A DNA stretch of 8,810 bases from an uncultured Lysobacteraceae bacterium (GTDB lineage: Bacteria; Pseudomonadota; Gammaproteobacteria; Xanthomonadales; Rhodanobacteraceae). A program made the translations under genes and the position numbers. Every line of letters begins with the position of its first letter. Within the stretch, counting starts at the first letter, position 1. This document shows positions 1 through 7,125 of the stretch, piece after piece. The notes beneath the pieces are model-generated. The model did not search any database. It worked only from the letters and a program-made list of their open reading frames with translations, and was not told the origin of the DNA. Location of the stretch: contig CAMLSI010000212.1 in assembly GCA_946482585.1 (NCBI GenBank), forward strand, positions 1 through 8,810. Direction: 5' to 3'.

Positions 1-41
1 GCGCCGCTGCAATGGGTCGGGTTCACTTTCTGGAGTTCGCT

Positions 42-1877
42 ATGTGTGGAATCGTAGGTGCCGTCGCCGATCGGGAAGTCGGCCCCATCCTGATCGCCGG
101 CCTGCAGGCGCTGGAATACCGCGGCTATGACTCGGCCGGGCTGGCCGTGCTCCAGGACGGCCTGCTCGCGCGCCGCCGTACCAAGGGCAAGGTGCGCGAC
201 CTCGAACACCTGCTGGGCGCCGATCCGGCGCCGGCGCGCATCGGCATCGCGCATACGCGCTGGGCCACGCACGGCGTGCCCAGCACCCACAACGCGCATC
301 CGCACGTCTCGTCCGACCTGATCTCGGTCGTGCACAACGGCATCATCGAGAACCACGAGGAACTGCGCCGCGAGCTGCAGGAAAAGGGCTACGCCTTCAG
401 TTCCGAAACCGATACGGAAGTCATCGCGCATCTCGTCGACGCGCTCCAGCGCGAAGGCCTCGACCTCGTCGCCGCCGTCGTGCGCGCGACACAGCGGCTG
501 CACGGCGCCTATGCGATCGCGGTGCTGTCGGCGCGCGAGCCCGATCGCGTCGTCGGCGCGCGCCGCGGCAGCCCGCTCGTCGTCGGTGTCGGCCTCGGCG
601 AACATTTCATCGGCTCGGACGTGCAGGCCCTGCTGCGCGTGACCAACCGCTTCATCTACCTCGACGAAGGCGACATCGTCGAGATCCGCCGCGACGGCTA
701 CCGCATTTTCGACGGCGACGGGCACGACGTCTCGCGCGACGTGCGCGAGACCGACCTGACTGCCGACGCGGTCGAGCGCGGCGAATACCGCCACTACATG
801 CTCAAGGAAATCCACGAGCAGCCCGAAGCCGTCGCGCGCACGCTCGAAGGGCGCATCAACGGCTCGCGCATCCTGCCGAACGTGTTCGGCGTCGATGCGG
901 AAAAACTCCTGGCCCGCGTGAAGCACGTGCACATCGTCGCCTGCGGCACGAGCTACCACGCCGGCATGGTCGCGCGGTACTGGATCGAGGCGCTGGCCGG
1001 CCTGCCCTGTTCGGTCGAGGTCGCGAGCGAATATCGCTACCGCGACACCGTGGTGCCGGCCGACACGCTGTTCGTCGCCGTGTCGCAATCGGGCGAGACC
1101 GCCGACACGCTCGCCGCGCTGCGCAGCGGCAAGGCGAGCGCGCGCTATCTCGCCGCGCTCGCGGTCTGCAACGTGCCGGAATCCTCGCTGGTGCGCGAAT
1201 CCGACCTCGTGCTGATGACGCGCGCCGGTCCGGAAATCGGTGTCGCCTCGACCAAGGCCTTCACGACCCAGCTCGCCGCGCTCTGCCTGCTCTGCCTCGA
1301 ACTCGCGCGTCTCAACGGCATCGCCGATTCGCGCTATGAACAGCTGGTCGCCGAACTCTCGGCGCTGCCGCGGCTCGTCGCCGAGGCGCTGCAGCTCGAA
1401 CCGCAGATCGCGACCCTGGCCGAACGCTTCGTCGACAAGCAGCACGCGCTGTTCCTCGGCCGCGGCGCGAGCTATCCGATCGCCATCGAAGCCGCGCTGA
1501 AGCTCAAGGAAATCTCCTACATCCACGCCGAAGCGTATCCCGCCGGCGAACTCAAGCACGGCCCGCTCGCGCTCGTCGACGAGCACATGCCCGTGATCGC
1601 CGTGGCGCCCAACAATCAGCTGCTCGAAAAGCTGAAGTCGAATCTCGAAGAGGTCCGCGCGCGCGGCGGCGAACTGTTCGTGATCGCCGACGCTGCCGTC
1701 GACGTGAAGCTCGACGCCGACCGCGGCGCGCTGCTGCGTCTGGCCGTCGGCGAAAGCCTGGTCGCGCCGGCCGTGTTCAACATCCCGCTGCAACTGCTCG
1801 CGTATCACGTCGCCGTGCTCAAGGGCACCGACGTGGATCAGCCGCGCAATCTCGCGAAGTCGGTGACCGTCGAATGA
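42..1877 (+). CDS. glmS: Glutamine--fructose-6-phosphate aminotransferase (isomerizing), GlmS
   Basis: This enzyme makes glucosamine-6-phosphate from fructose-6-phosphate and glutamine, the first committed cytoplasmic step towards UDP-GlcNAc for peptidoglycan and LPS. The protein is 611 residues, close to the ~609 of E. coli GlmS. It begins MCGIVGAV, so Cys2 becomes the N-terminal nucleophile of the Ntn glutaminase domain; HTRWATHG (71-78) and VVHNGIIEN (96-104) belong to the same domain. Two SIS isomerase domains follow: ACGTS with Cys301, SQSGET (348-353), STKAFTTQL, and AEAYPAGELKHGPLAL with His506. The tail DQPRNLAKSVTVE carries the conserved Lys606. I chose the ATG at 42 rather than the in-frame ATG at 12, because the cysteine must directly follow the initiator Met and GGAG lies at 32-35. 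glmU often precedes glmS, but upstream sequence is outside the window. The gene looks intact. Confidence 0.97.
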   Translation: MCGIVGAVADREVGPILIAGLQALEYRGYDSAGLAVLQDGLLARRRTKGKVRDLEHLLGADPAPARIGIAHTRWATHGVPSTHNAHPHVSSDLISVVHNGIIENHEELRRELQEKGYAFSSETDTEVIAHLVDALQREGLDLVAAVVRATQRLHGAYAIAVLSAREPDRVVGARRGSPLVVGVGLGEHFIGSDVQALLRVTNRFIYLDEGDIVEIRRDGYRIFDGDGHDVSRDVRETDLTADAVERGEYRHYMLKEIHEQPEAVARTLEGRINGSRILPNVFGVDAEKLLARVKHVHIVACGTSYHAGMVARYWIEALAGLPCSVEVASEYRYRDTVVPADTLFVAVSQSGETADTLAALRSGKASARYLAALAVCNVPESSLVRESDLVLMTRAGPEIGVASTKAFTTQLAALCLLCLELARLNGIADSRYEQLVAELSALPRLVAEALQLEPQIATLAERFVDKQHALFLGRGASYPIAIEAALKLKEISYIHAEAYPAGELKHGPLALVDEHMPVIAVAPNNQLLEKLKSNLEEVRARGGELFVIADAAVDVKLDADRGALLRLAVGESLVAPAVFNIPLQLLAYHVAVLKGTDVDQPRNLAKSVTVE

Positions 1878-1913
1878 TTCGTGCGCCGACTTCCGGGCGC
1901 GTGCCTCAACGAC

Positions 1914-1951
1914 GAGGCCCGCCACCCGGAATGTCGGCAGCGGCGGGCTTC
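1914..1951 (+). terminator. Possible glmS terminator hairpin
   Basis: Positions 1914-1923 pair with 1942-1951 as a 10-bp GC-rich stem with one G-T wobble and an 18-nt loop. Inside the loop, CCG (1926-1928) and CGG (1935-1937) could form a small nested stem. It starts 36 bp after the glmS stop and ends just before the convergent DJ-1 remnant, a sensible place for a terminator. There is no proper T-tract (only CTTCCC follows), so this is a weak intrinsic terminator at best, or simply a stable 3' end. Confidence 0.35.
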
Positions 1952-1967
1952 CCGGCGTTCGAGCCGG

Positions 1968-2117
1968 CTACAGGAGGCCGGCTACGGCCTTGGCGGTCGC
2001 CCTCGCCGAGTTCGGATTCTGGCCGGTGCTCAGCCGGCCGTCGGCGGCGACCTTCGGCGCAAAGGGAAAGAGCGCTTTCTCGTACGACGCTCCGCGTTTG
2101 CGGATTTCCGCCTCGAC
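1968..2117 (-). pseudogene. Remnant: C-terminal end of a DJ-1/PfpI-family protein
   Basis: Read on the minus strand, this frame gives about 50 residues ending at a TAG stop: VEAEIRKRGASYEKA, then a PF..KV segment, then DGRLSTGQNPNSARATAKAV. The closing DGRL-TGQNP-SA pattern is typical of the C-terminus of DJ-1/PfpI class I glutamine amidotransferase-like proteins (chaperone, glyoxalase or stress proteins, usually ~190-230 residues). The nucleophile-elbow cysteine and the whole N-terminal domain are absent: immediately upstream the sequence changes to an oxidoreductase fragment in another frame. No start codon or Shine-Dalgarno sequence supports expression as a small protein. I see a broken gene left by a deletion. 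Family assignment is from remembered motifs only. Confidence 0.72.
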
Positions 2118-2125
2118 GTTCGGTG

Positions 2126-2547
2126 CAGTTGGCGACGCACGGTGGCCATCGCGGCGAGGCTGGCCAGCGCCTCGTTCTTCCAGTTCACCGAGACTGGCTT
2201 GGCCGCCGCCTCGGTGTGTTGCCAGCGACTCGGCAGATCCGGGTCATAGGCCAGCGCCGTGCCGAGTCCCACCAGAGCCATTCCGCCAGTCACGACGCGC
2301 TCTGCGATCGCACGCCTGCGGATCCCGCCGGTGGTCCTCAGCGGCATGCGCGCGATCTTCGCCAGGTCCTGCGCGAATTCGAGAAGGCAGGCCTCGCGCG
2401 CGAGCGTGCGGCCGTCTGCGGTCCGGCCTTGCATGGCCGGGCTCTCGCAGCTGCCGCCCGAGCTTCTCGTTGGACCAGGTGCGCAATCTCCTGGCTCAGG
2501 AGCACGACGCCTGGGCGCGCGGTGAATGCCTGAATGAGGGCCGTCAC
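2126..2547 (-). pseudogene. Remnant: C-terminal part of an NADH:flavin oxidoreductase (Old Yellow Enzyme family), frameshifted
   Basis: The minus strand encodes about 140 residues resembling the end of an FMN-dependent TIM-barrel oxidoreductase, a family of ~350-420 residues. From 2547 to about 2464 one frame reads QAFTARPGVVLLSQEIAHLV, like the helix before the barrel's SGGTYESPAM strand. The match then moves to another frame, SGGSCESPAMQG, implying an indel near 2462-2463. It continues through EACLLEFAQDLAKIARMPL, RTTGGIRRRA (the phosphate-binding TGG-R segment of the family) and ALVGLGTALAYDPDLPSRW to WKNEALASLAAMATVRRQL. The N-terminal two thirds, with much of the FMN and substrate site, are missing. 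At ~2117-2128 it runs straight into the DJ-1 remnant. The gene would have been divergent from the araC-like gene at 2652, so it may have been that regulator's original target. Confidence 0.75.
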
Positions 2548-2651
2548 GCGCGCAAGTCGGCCTAGCGACCTCGTTCGATCTGGCTGGAATTTGCGCTGCC
2601 CGCCGCAAACGTGGTTTCAATGAGTGCGCCGCCGCCGACCCGACTCCTGCG

Positions 2652-3476
2652 ATGCCCGACTCGACCGTCCGTACGCTGCTGCAGACGTCGTTGATCGACG
2701 TCGGCGACGTCGCCTGCGTCCGTCGCGGCGGACGCGAAGACGGCTGTCCCTCGCGCACGCAGCTCGGCTTTCCGTACCGCGGCAGCTACCTGCGGCACCT
2801 CGACGGTGAAGACGTCGTGGCCGACGCCAGTCAGGTGCAGTTCTTCAACGCGGGCGAGCCGTACGAGATCAGCCATCCGCAGTCCGACGGCGATGCGAGT
2901 CTCGTCGTGACGGTGGATGAAGCGCTGCTGCGCGAGATCGCGCCGGCGAAGCTGCTGCAGGACGGCGAACCCGTGCGGTTCCGCGAGCACCGGCTGCGTA
3001 TCGATCCGCGTGCGCAAGTGCTGGTCGCGCTGCTGCGCCACAGTCTTCATGAAGGCACGGCCGATCCGCTCGAGGCCGAAAGCCTCGCCTTGACCCTGGT
3101 GCAGCGCGCGATCGGTCCGCGTACCACGCACGCTGCCGGCGGCAGCCAGCGCCGCCAGCGCCTCGTCGATCGCGCCAAGCGCGTGCTCGTCAGCGACCTC
3201 GCGCGTCGCTGGTCGCTGGCCGAAGTCGCTGCCGAGGTCGGCGTGTCGGCGGTGTATCTGACGCAGAGCTTTCGCGAAGTCGAAGGCGTGCCGCTGTACC
3301 GCTATCAGCTGCGTCTGCGCCTGGCGCGCGCGCTCGATCTGCTCGGCGAATACGAAGACCTGAGCGCGCTGAGCCACGACCTCGGCTTCTCCAGCCACAG
3401 CCATTTCACGGCGGCATTCCAGCAAGCCTACGGGCGCACGCCGAGCGAGTTCCGCCAGTCCGCGCTGCCGCCGTGA
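2652..3476 (+). CDS. AraC/XylS-family transcriptional regulator
   Basis: A 274-residue DNA-binding regulator with the usual AraC layout. Residues ~10-110 look like a cupin-type ligand-sensing domain (GFPYRGSYLRHL, then FFNAGEPYEISHP). A linker rich in Arg and Gln lies around 155-175. The C-terminal domain has two helix-turn-helix units: WSLAEVAAEVGVSAVYLTQS (187-206) and LSALSHDLGFSSHSHFTAAF (237-256), followed by YGRTPSEFR (260-268), the classic family ending. The ATG at 2652 is used because the sensing-domain similarity starts right after it, although no clear Shine-Dalgarno sequence precedes it. Upstream and divergent lie the oxidoreductase and DJ-1 remnants; downstream, 233 bp away on the same strand, is the exported hydrolase operon. 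Ligand and targets are unknown; either neighbour could be, or have been, the regulated unit. Confidence 0.93.
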   Translation: MPDSTVRTLLQTSLIDVGDVACVRRGGREDGCPSRTQLGFPYRGSYLRHLDGEDVVADASQVQFFNAGEPYEISHPQSDGDASLVVTVDEALLREIAPAKLLQDGEPVRFREHRLRIDPRAQVLVALLRHSLHEGTADPLEAESLALTLVQRAIGPRTTHAAGGSQRRQRLVDRAKRVLVSDLARRWSLAEVAAEVGVSAVYLTQSFREVEGVPLYRYQLRLRLARALDLLGEYEDLSALSHDLGFSSHSHFTAAFQQAYGRTPSEFRQSALPP

Positions 3477-3622
3477 CTCTCCCGGCTGTGCGCTCGACGC
3501 TCCGAAGCCGATCGCCGGCTCGTTTCCGGTTTCCTTAAGAATTCGATAGCAGGCGTTCCGGCCGCAGCGTCTACTACGGCTGCGCGCCGCATCCGGCCGC
3601 GCGCGTGACCACTACACATTTC

Positions 3623-3652
3623 CCCGTTGCCGCCTTTTGGCGGCGGCACGGG
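3623..3652 (+). promoter_or_regulatory. Strong hairpin in the leader of the hydrolase operon
   Basis: CCCGT (3623-3627) pairs with ACGGG (3648-3652), and GCCGCC (3629-3634) pairs with GGCGGC further in, giving 11 bp with one bulged T and a short loop containing TTTT. It lies between the araC-like stop (3476) and the hydrolase start (3710). It could terminate the regulator transcript, although no T-run follows, or be a structured 5' leader. The rest of 3477-3709 holds one AT-richer patch around CTTAAGAATTCGATAG (3534-3549) where a promoter could lie; I see no good -35/-10 pair. Confidence 0.35.
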
Positions 3653-3696
3653 CGAGCCTTGCCGCGAAGAAGCCGCGGCGGGCACCGATCCGTTCG

Positions 3697-3702
3697 AAGG
3701 AG
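3697..3702 (+). promoter_or_regulatory. Shine-Dalgarno site that sets the hydrolase start
   Basis: AAGGAG ends 7 nt before the ATG at 3710. It decides the start against the in-frame GTG at 3605, whose extra 35 residues would sit in front of the Tat signal and have no export logic. Confidence 0.85.
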
Positions 3703-3709
3703 TCGCCGC

Positions 3710-4708
3710 ATGAATCGCAGACAGTTTCTCGGAACGGCGGCCGCGATCGGCGGTTCGCTGGCCGTTTCGGCCTGGGTCGGCGCGGATGACGCCGGGTCGC
3801 GCGAAAGCGGCCGGACGCCGGAAGCCGCGGAGTTCCACGGCAGGCGGCGCTACGTGCCGACCGCGTTCGGCAACATCGCCTATGTCGAGCGAGGCAGCGG
3901 CGATGCGGCGGTGTTCCTGCACGGCTTTCCGCTCAACGGCTATCAATGGCGCGGCGCGCTGGAACAGCTTTCGCCGTACCGGCGCTGCATCGCACCGGAC
4001 TTCCTCGGCATGGGCTATACCCAGGTCGCCGAAGGACAGGCCGTCGGGCCGGACGACCAGGTCGCGATGCTCGTCGCGTTCCTCGATCGGCTGGGTCTGG
4101 ACAGCGTGGATCTCGTCGCGAGCGACAGCGGCGGCGCGATCGCACAGCTCCTGCTGATACGTCATCCGCGACGCGTCCGCACGCTGCTGCTGACCAACTG
4201 CGATACCGAAATCGAGAGCCCGCCCGCGGCGATGCAGCCTGTGATCGAGCTCGCGCGCGAGGGCAGATTCGTGGACGAATGGCTGGCGCCCTGGTGGGAA
4301 AATCCCGCCCTCGCCCGCTCGTCCGCAGGTATCGGCGGCATGTGCTACGCAGATCGCGCGCACCCGACCGACGAGGCGGTCGACACCTATTTCGGCCCCC
4401 TGCTCTCGACGCGCCGACGTACCGGGCTCGCCAACGCCTATGCCGTCGCGCTCGCGCGCAATCCGCTGCGCGGTATCGAGGCGTCGCTGCGGCGCAGCCG
4501 CGCACCCGCGCGCGTGATCTGGGGCATGGCCGACACGATTTTCTCGCCGGCGAACGCGGACTACCTCGACCGCGTGTTCGGCCGATCGCGAGGCGTTCGT
4601 CGGCTCGAGGACGGCAAGCTGTTCTGGCCCGAAGAACGGCCGGAGGTGATCGCGCACGAAGCGCGCGCGCTGTGGAACGCCTGGGCGCCTCAGACGCCGA
4701 AGCGCTGA
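3710..4708 (+). CDS. Tat-exported alpha/beta hydrolase with Asp nucleophile (dehalogenase/epoxide hydrolase-like)
   Basis: The 332-residue protein starts MNRRQFLGTAAAIGGSLAVS, a twin-arginine signal (RRQFLG) followed by a hydrophobic stretch; cleavage could follow VGA near residue 25. It is therefore expected to fold in the cytoplasm and be moved to the periplasm. The alpha/beta hydrolase core shows HGFPLNGYQW (71-80, oxyanion-hole side), DFLGMGYT, and the nucleophile elbow ASDSGGA, with Asp139 where esterases have Ser. Asp275 in WGMADTIF is the likely acid. The usual catalytic His motif (HFxxEExPE) is present as LFWPEERPE, with Leu304 in the His position. The halide-binding Asn after HG is Phe73 and the residue after the nucleophile is Ser140, so a canonical haloalkane dehalogenase is unlikely. 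Substrate unknown. It is first in an apparent operon, 29 bp before the DUF4331 gene. Confidence 0.9.
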   Translation: MNRRQFLGTAAAIGGSLAVSAWVGADDAGSRESGRTPEAAEFHGRRRYVPTAFGNIAYVERGSGDAAVFLHGFPLNGYQWRGALEQLSPYRRCIAPDFLGMGYTQVAEGQAVGPDDQVAMLVAFLDRLGLDSVDLVASDSGGAIAQLLLIRHPRRVRTLLLTNCDTEIESPPAAMQPVIELAREGRFVDEWLAPWWENPALARSSAGIGGMCYADRAHPTDEAVDTYFGPLLSTRRRTGLANAYAVALARNPLRGIEASLRRSRAPARVIWGMADTIFSPANADYLDRVFGRSRGVRRLEDGKLFWPEERPEVIAHEARALWNAWAPQTPKR

Positions 4709-4737
4709 GCCGACGGATTCCGACGGGAGAGCTCATC

Positions 4738-5949
4738 ATGAAAACGTCATGTCGTGCGCTGAACGCGATCGCCGTTGCCGCGATCGCCGCGCTTGCCGCA
4801 TCGCCGGCGGCGCGAGCGTCGGACCACCTCGACACACCGGCCGTGATCGCGGATCCCGCCGCCGACATCGGCGATCTGTATGCCTGGATGTCCGCCGACG
4901 GGCGGCGCCTGAACCTGGTCATGGACATCGTCGGCAAGCGGTTCTCCGACCGGATCGCCTATGTGTTCCACATCGACAGCGGCCGGCGCCTGGGCAAGAC
5001 CTCAGCGACGACGACGGTCGACTGCCGTTTCGACAGTGCCGGCCGGATTCGCTGCGACACGCAGAACGATAGTGCGGCCGGCAACCCGGTCGACCCGACG
5101 GGCATCGAGAGCGCGCGGCGCCGCTTCCGCGTATTCGCCGGTGTGCGTGACGATCCGTTCGCGAACAACGTGCGCGGCACGCGGCAGGCTTACGAAGTGG
5201 CCGAGCGCGCGCTGAAGGCGGGCGCCGTGAAAGATGCCGCGGGCTGTCCGGGATTCGATGCCGGCATCGCCGGCGAAATGCGCGATCGCTGGCGTCACAC
5301 CGACGGCGGGCCGGCCACGAATTTCCTCGCCGGCTGGTCGACCGCGGCGCTGGTCGTGTCGATCGACGTGGATGCCGTCGATCGCGGAGGACCGCTGCTC
5401 GCAGTCTGGGCGGGAACCTATGCCCATGCGGGCAGAGCCGGAGATCGCGGACTCCGGCCCCGCGCACGGCTGGACCGGATCGGACGAACGCTGACCGGCA
5501 ACGCGCTGATCGGTCTGTTCGCTGCCGAAGAAGCCGCCGGCCAGCGCAAGGACCAGTACAACCGCGCCGCAAGCAAAGACTGGAACGCCTTTGCGCCCGA
5601 CCTGCGGCGCGCGCTGGGCCTCTACGATGCCTTCGACGGCATCTGCGGCAACCAGTGGCTGGCCGCGCCAACGACGACGGCAGATCGCTATGGAGCCTTG
5701 GCCAGACTGCTCGCGGACGATCGTCTGTGGGTCGACAGCCGCCATACGCAATGCCGGCGCTATCTCGCGGTGGAGACCGGCGAGAACGGATCGTCCTCCG
5801 ACTGCGGCGGCCGCACGCCGGACAGCGATGCGATCGAGGTGTACCGATCGTTGTTGATCAACGGCACGCGGACAGGTGTGGACGACGGCGTGACGCAGGA
5901 CGACCGGTCGCCTTCGAGCGTGCAGTTCCCGTTCCTGGCCGAACCATGA
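4738..5949 (+). CDS. Secreted DUF4331 family protein
   Basis: A 403-residue protein with a Sec signal peptide: a short basic start, the hydrophobic stretch NAIAVAAIAALAASPAARA, and likely cleavage after Ala27. The mature chain opens SDHLDTPAVIADPAADIGDL, the typical start of DUF4331 (SH-AP-ADP-AD--D-YA). Other family signs are FHID (77-80), NFLAGWSTAALVVSIDV (195-211) and the ending GGRTPDSDAIEV...LLINGTRTGVDDGV...FPFLAEP. The mature part has six cysteines (96, 106, 170, 303, 339, 356), an even number that fits disulfides in the periplasm. The family has no established biochemical role; it is often found beside TPR protein genes, as here (from memory). The ATG at 4738 has GGGAG (4725-4729) in front and follows the hydrolase stop by 29 bp. 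The much longer open frame upstream of it overlaps the hydrolase and is not coding. Confidence 0.92.
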   Translation: MKTSCRALNAIAVAAIAALAASPAARASDHLDTPAVIADPAADIGDLYAWMSADGRRLNLVMDIVGKRFSDRIAYVFHIDSGRRLGKTSATTTVDCRFDSAGRIRCDTQNDSAAGNPVDPTGIESARRRFRVFAGVRDDPFANNVRGTRQAYEVAERALKAGAVKDAAGCPGFDAGIAGEMRDRWRHTDGGPATNFLAGWSTAALVVSIDVDAVDRGGPLLAVWAGTYAHAGRAGDRGLRPRARLDRIGRTLTGNALIGLFAAEEAAGQRKDQYNRAASKDWNAFAPDLRRALGLYDAFDGICGNQWLAAPTTTADRYGALARLLADDRLWVDSRHTQCRRYLAVETGENGSSSDCGGRTPDSDAIEVYRSLLINGTRTGVDDGVTQDDRSPSSVQFPFLAEP

Positions 5950-7103
5950 AGAACCGCCTCGCCTTCCGGATCGGGATGGCGCTGGCGTTCGTCGGCGCCG
6001 GCATTCCAGTCGCCGCCCAGACGCGGGCGACGACGACCGCCGGCGCGATCGCCACTGCCAATCTCGACCACGGGCTTGCGCAGTCGGCCGATCCGGAACA
6101 GCGCATCGACCGGCTCCTCGCCCAATCCCGCTTCCTCGCGAACGACGGTGCTCTGGAGGAAGCGGCGACGCTGGCGGAATCGCTGCCCGCGAGCGCCGGC
6201 AACCTGCTGCTGCGGGCCCGCACCCGGGCTGCGACGCATCGGTTCGGCGACGCCATCGCCGATCTCGACCAAGCCCGGCGCAGCGGTGCCGACGCGCAGC
6301 GAATCGCCGCGCTGCGGGCGACGATATCGATTGCGACCGGGCGTGCCGCCGAGGCGCTTGCGCATCTGGAGAGCGAAGCGGACGCCCGTCCGGGATATGC
6401 CGCTCACAGCGCGCTCGCGTCTGCCTACGCGGAACTGGGAAGGTACGCGGAGGCGGACCGGCGCTATCGCCTCGCACTCCACGACCTGCGGACGACGTCG
6501 CCGTTTCCCTACGCATGGGTTCACTTCGCGCGCGGCCTGATGTGGTCCGAGCAGGCAGGCGATACCGAGCGCGGCGAAACCCTCTACGCGCAGGCATTGG
6601 CCTACCTTCCCGAATTCGCGACGGCGACGGTCCACAAAGCCGAACTGGAATTCGCACGAGGCGACCTGACCTCCGCGGCCGATCGGCTCGCGCCCGTTGC
6701 CGAAGCCACGCGAGAGCCGGAAGCCATCGCCTTGCTCGGTGAAATCCGGCAGCGCGCCGGCGACGCGACCGGCGCGAATCGCGACATCGCCCTCGCCGCG
6801 CAACGCTACGAATCCCTGCTGCGGCGCCATCCGCTGGCCTTCGCCGACCATGCTGCGGCGTTTTATCTCGGGCCCGGCGCGAACCCCGAACGTGCCTGGC
6901 ACTGGGCCCGTCTCAACCTGTCCAACCGCGCAACCCCGCGTGCCTTCGTCCTGGCGATCCGCGCTGCCGCGGCCAGCGGACGCGATGCCTGCGAACTCGT
7001 CAGACAGATGATGTCCGCGCTCGACGACGCGTCGCTGCCGGCGGCAGCAAGGGCTGCCTGGGAGCGCCGCGCGGCGGACAGCGTTGCGGGCCGCTGCTCC
7101 TGA
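5946..7103 (+). CDS. Periplasmic TPR-like repeat protein
   Basis: The 385-residue protein has a Sec signal peptide (MKNRLAFRIGMALAFVGAGI, then PVAA, likely cleavage after Ala24). The rest is nearly all helical and Ala-rich, with degenerate tetratricopeptide-type helix pairs at roughly 52-80, 85-115, 117-149, 150-182 (clearest: AYAELGRYAEADRRYRLAL), 187-220, 223-255 and 257-292. TPR scaffolds bind partner proteins or peptides; no enzymatic motif is visible. Its ATG overlaps the DUF4331 stop (ATGA, 5946-5949) and no Shine-Dalgarno sequence is evident, so translation is probably coupled to that gene and the two products may be needed together. Two cysteines lie near the C-terminus (349, 384). 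The longer frame starting at 5655 runs inside the DUF4331 gene and is rejected. The specific role is unknown. Confidence 0.88.
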   Translation: MKNRLAFRIGMALAFVGAGIPVAAQTRATTTAGAIATANLDHGLAQSADPEQRIDRLLAQSRFLANDGALEEAATLAESLPASAGNLLLRARTRAATHRFGDAIADLDQARRSGADAQRIAALRATISIATGRAAEALAHLESEADARPGYAAHSALASAYAELGRYAEADRRYRLALHDLRTTSPFPYAWVHFARGLMWSEQAGDTERGETLYAQALAYLPEFATATVHKAELEFARGDLTSAADRLAPVAEATREPEAIALLGEIRQRAGDATGANRDIALAAQRYESLLRRHPLAFADHAAAFYLGPGANPERAWHWARLNLSNRATPRAFVLAIRAAAASGRDACELVRQMMSALDDASLPAAARAAWERRAADSVAGRCS

Positions 7104-7125
7104 CCCGTATCCCCTTGCGACGGCG

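Noticed and set aside
12..41. In-frame ATG at 12 as glmS start
   Set aside because: It would add ten residues before the catalytic Cys, which must become N-terminal after Met removal; the ATG at 42 also has a Shine-Dalgarno site.
2030..2758. 242-residue minus-strand open frame as an intact gene
   Set aside because: Only the middle (about residues 99-211) resembles a known family; both ends are Arg-rich frame noise, one end overlaps the AraC gene start, and the homology requires a frameshift to continue upstream.
3605..3709. GTG at 3605 as hydrolase start
   Set aside because: The Tat signal begins at the ATG at 3710, which has a strong AAGGAG; the extra residues would cover the hairpin region.
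4118..4150. Hydrolase called as a haloalkane dehalogenase
   Set aside because: The Asp nucleophile fits, but the halide-binding Asn/Trp positions are Phe73 and Ser140 and the catalytic His is Leu304.
3428..4657. Long minus-strand open frame opposite the hydrolase (409 residues)
   Set aside because: Low-complexity Arg/Ala-rich translation typical of antisense frames in GC-rich genes; no domain seen, and the plus strand has a clear gene.
3946..4737. Upstream extension of the DUF4331 frame to 3946
   Set aside because: It overlaps the hydrolase in another frame and would bury the signal peptide in the interior.
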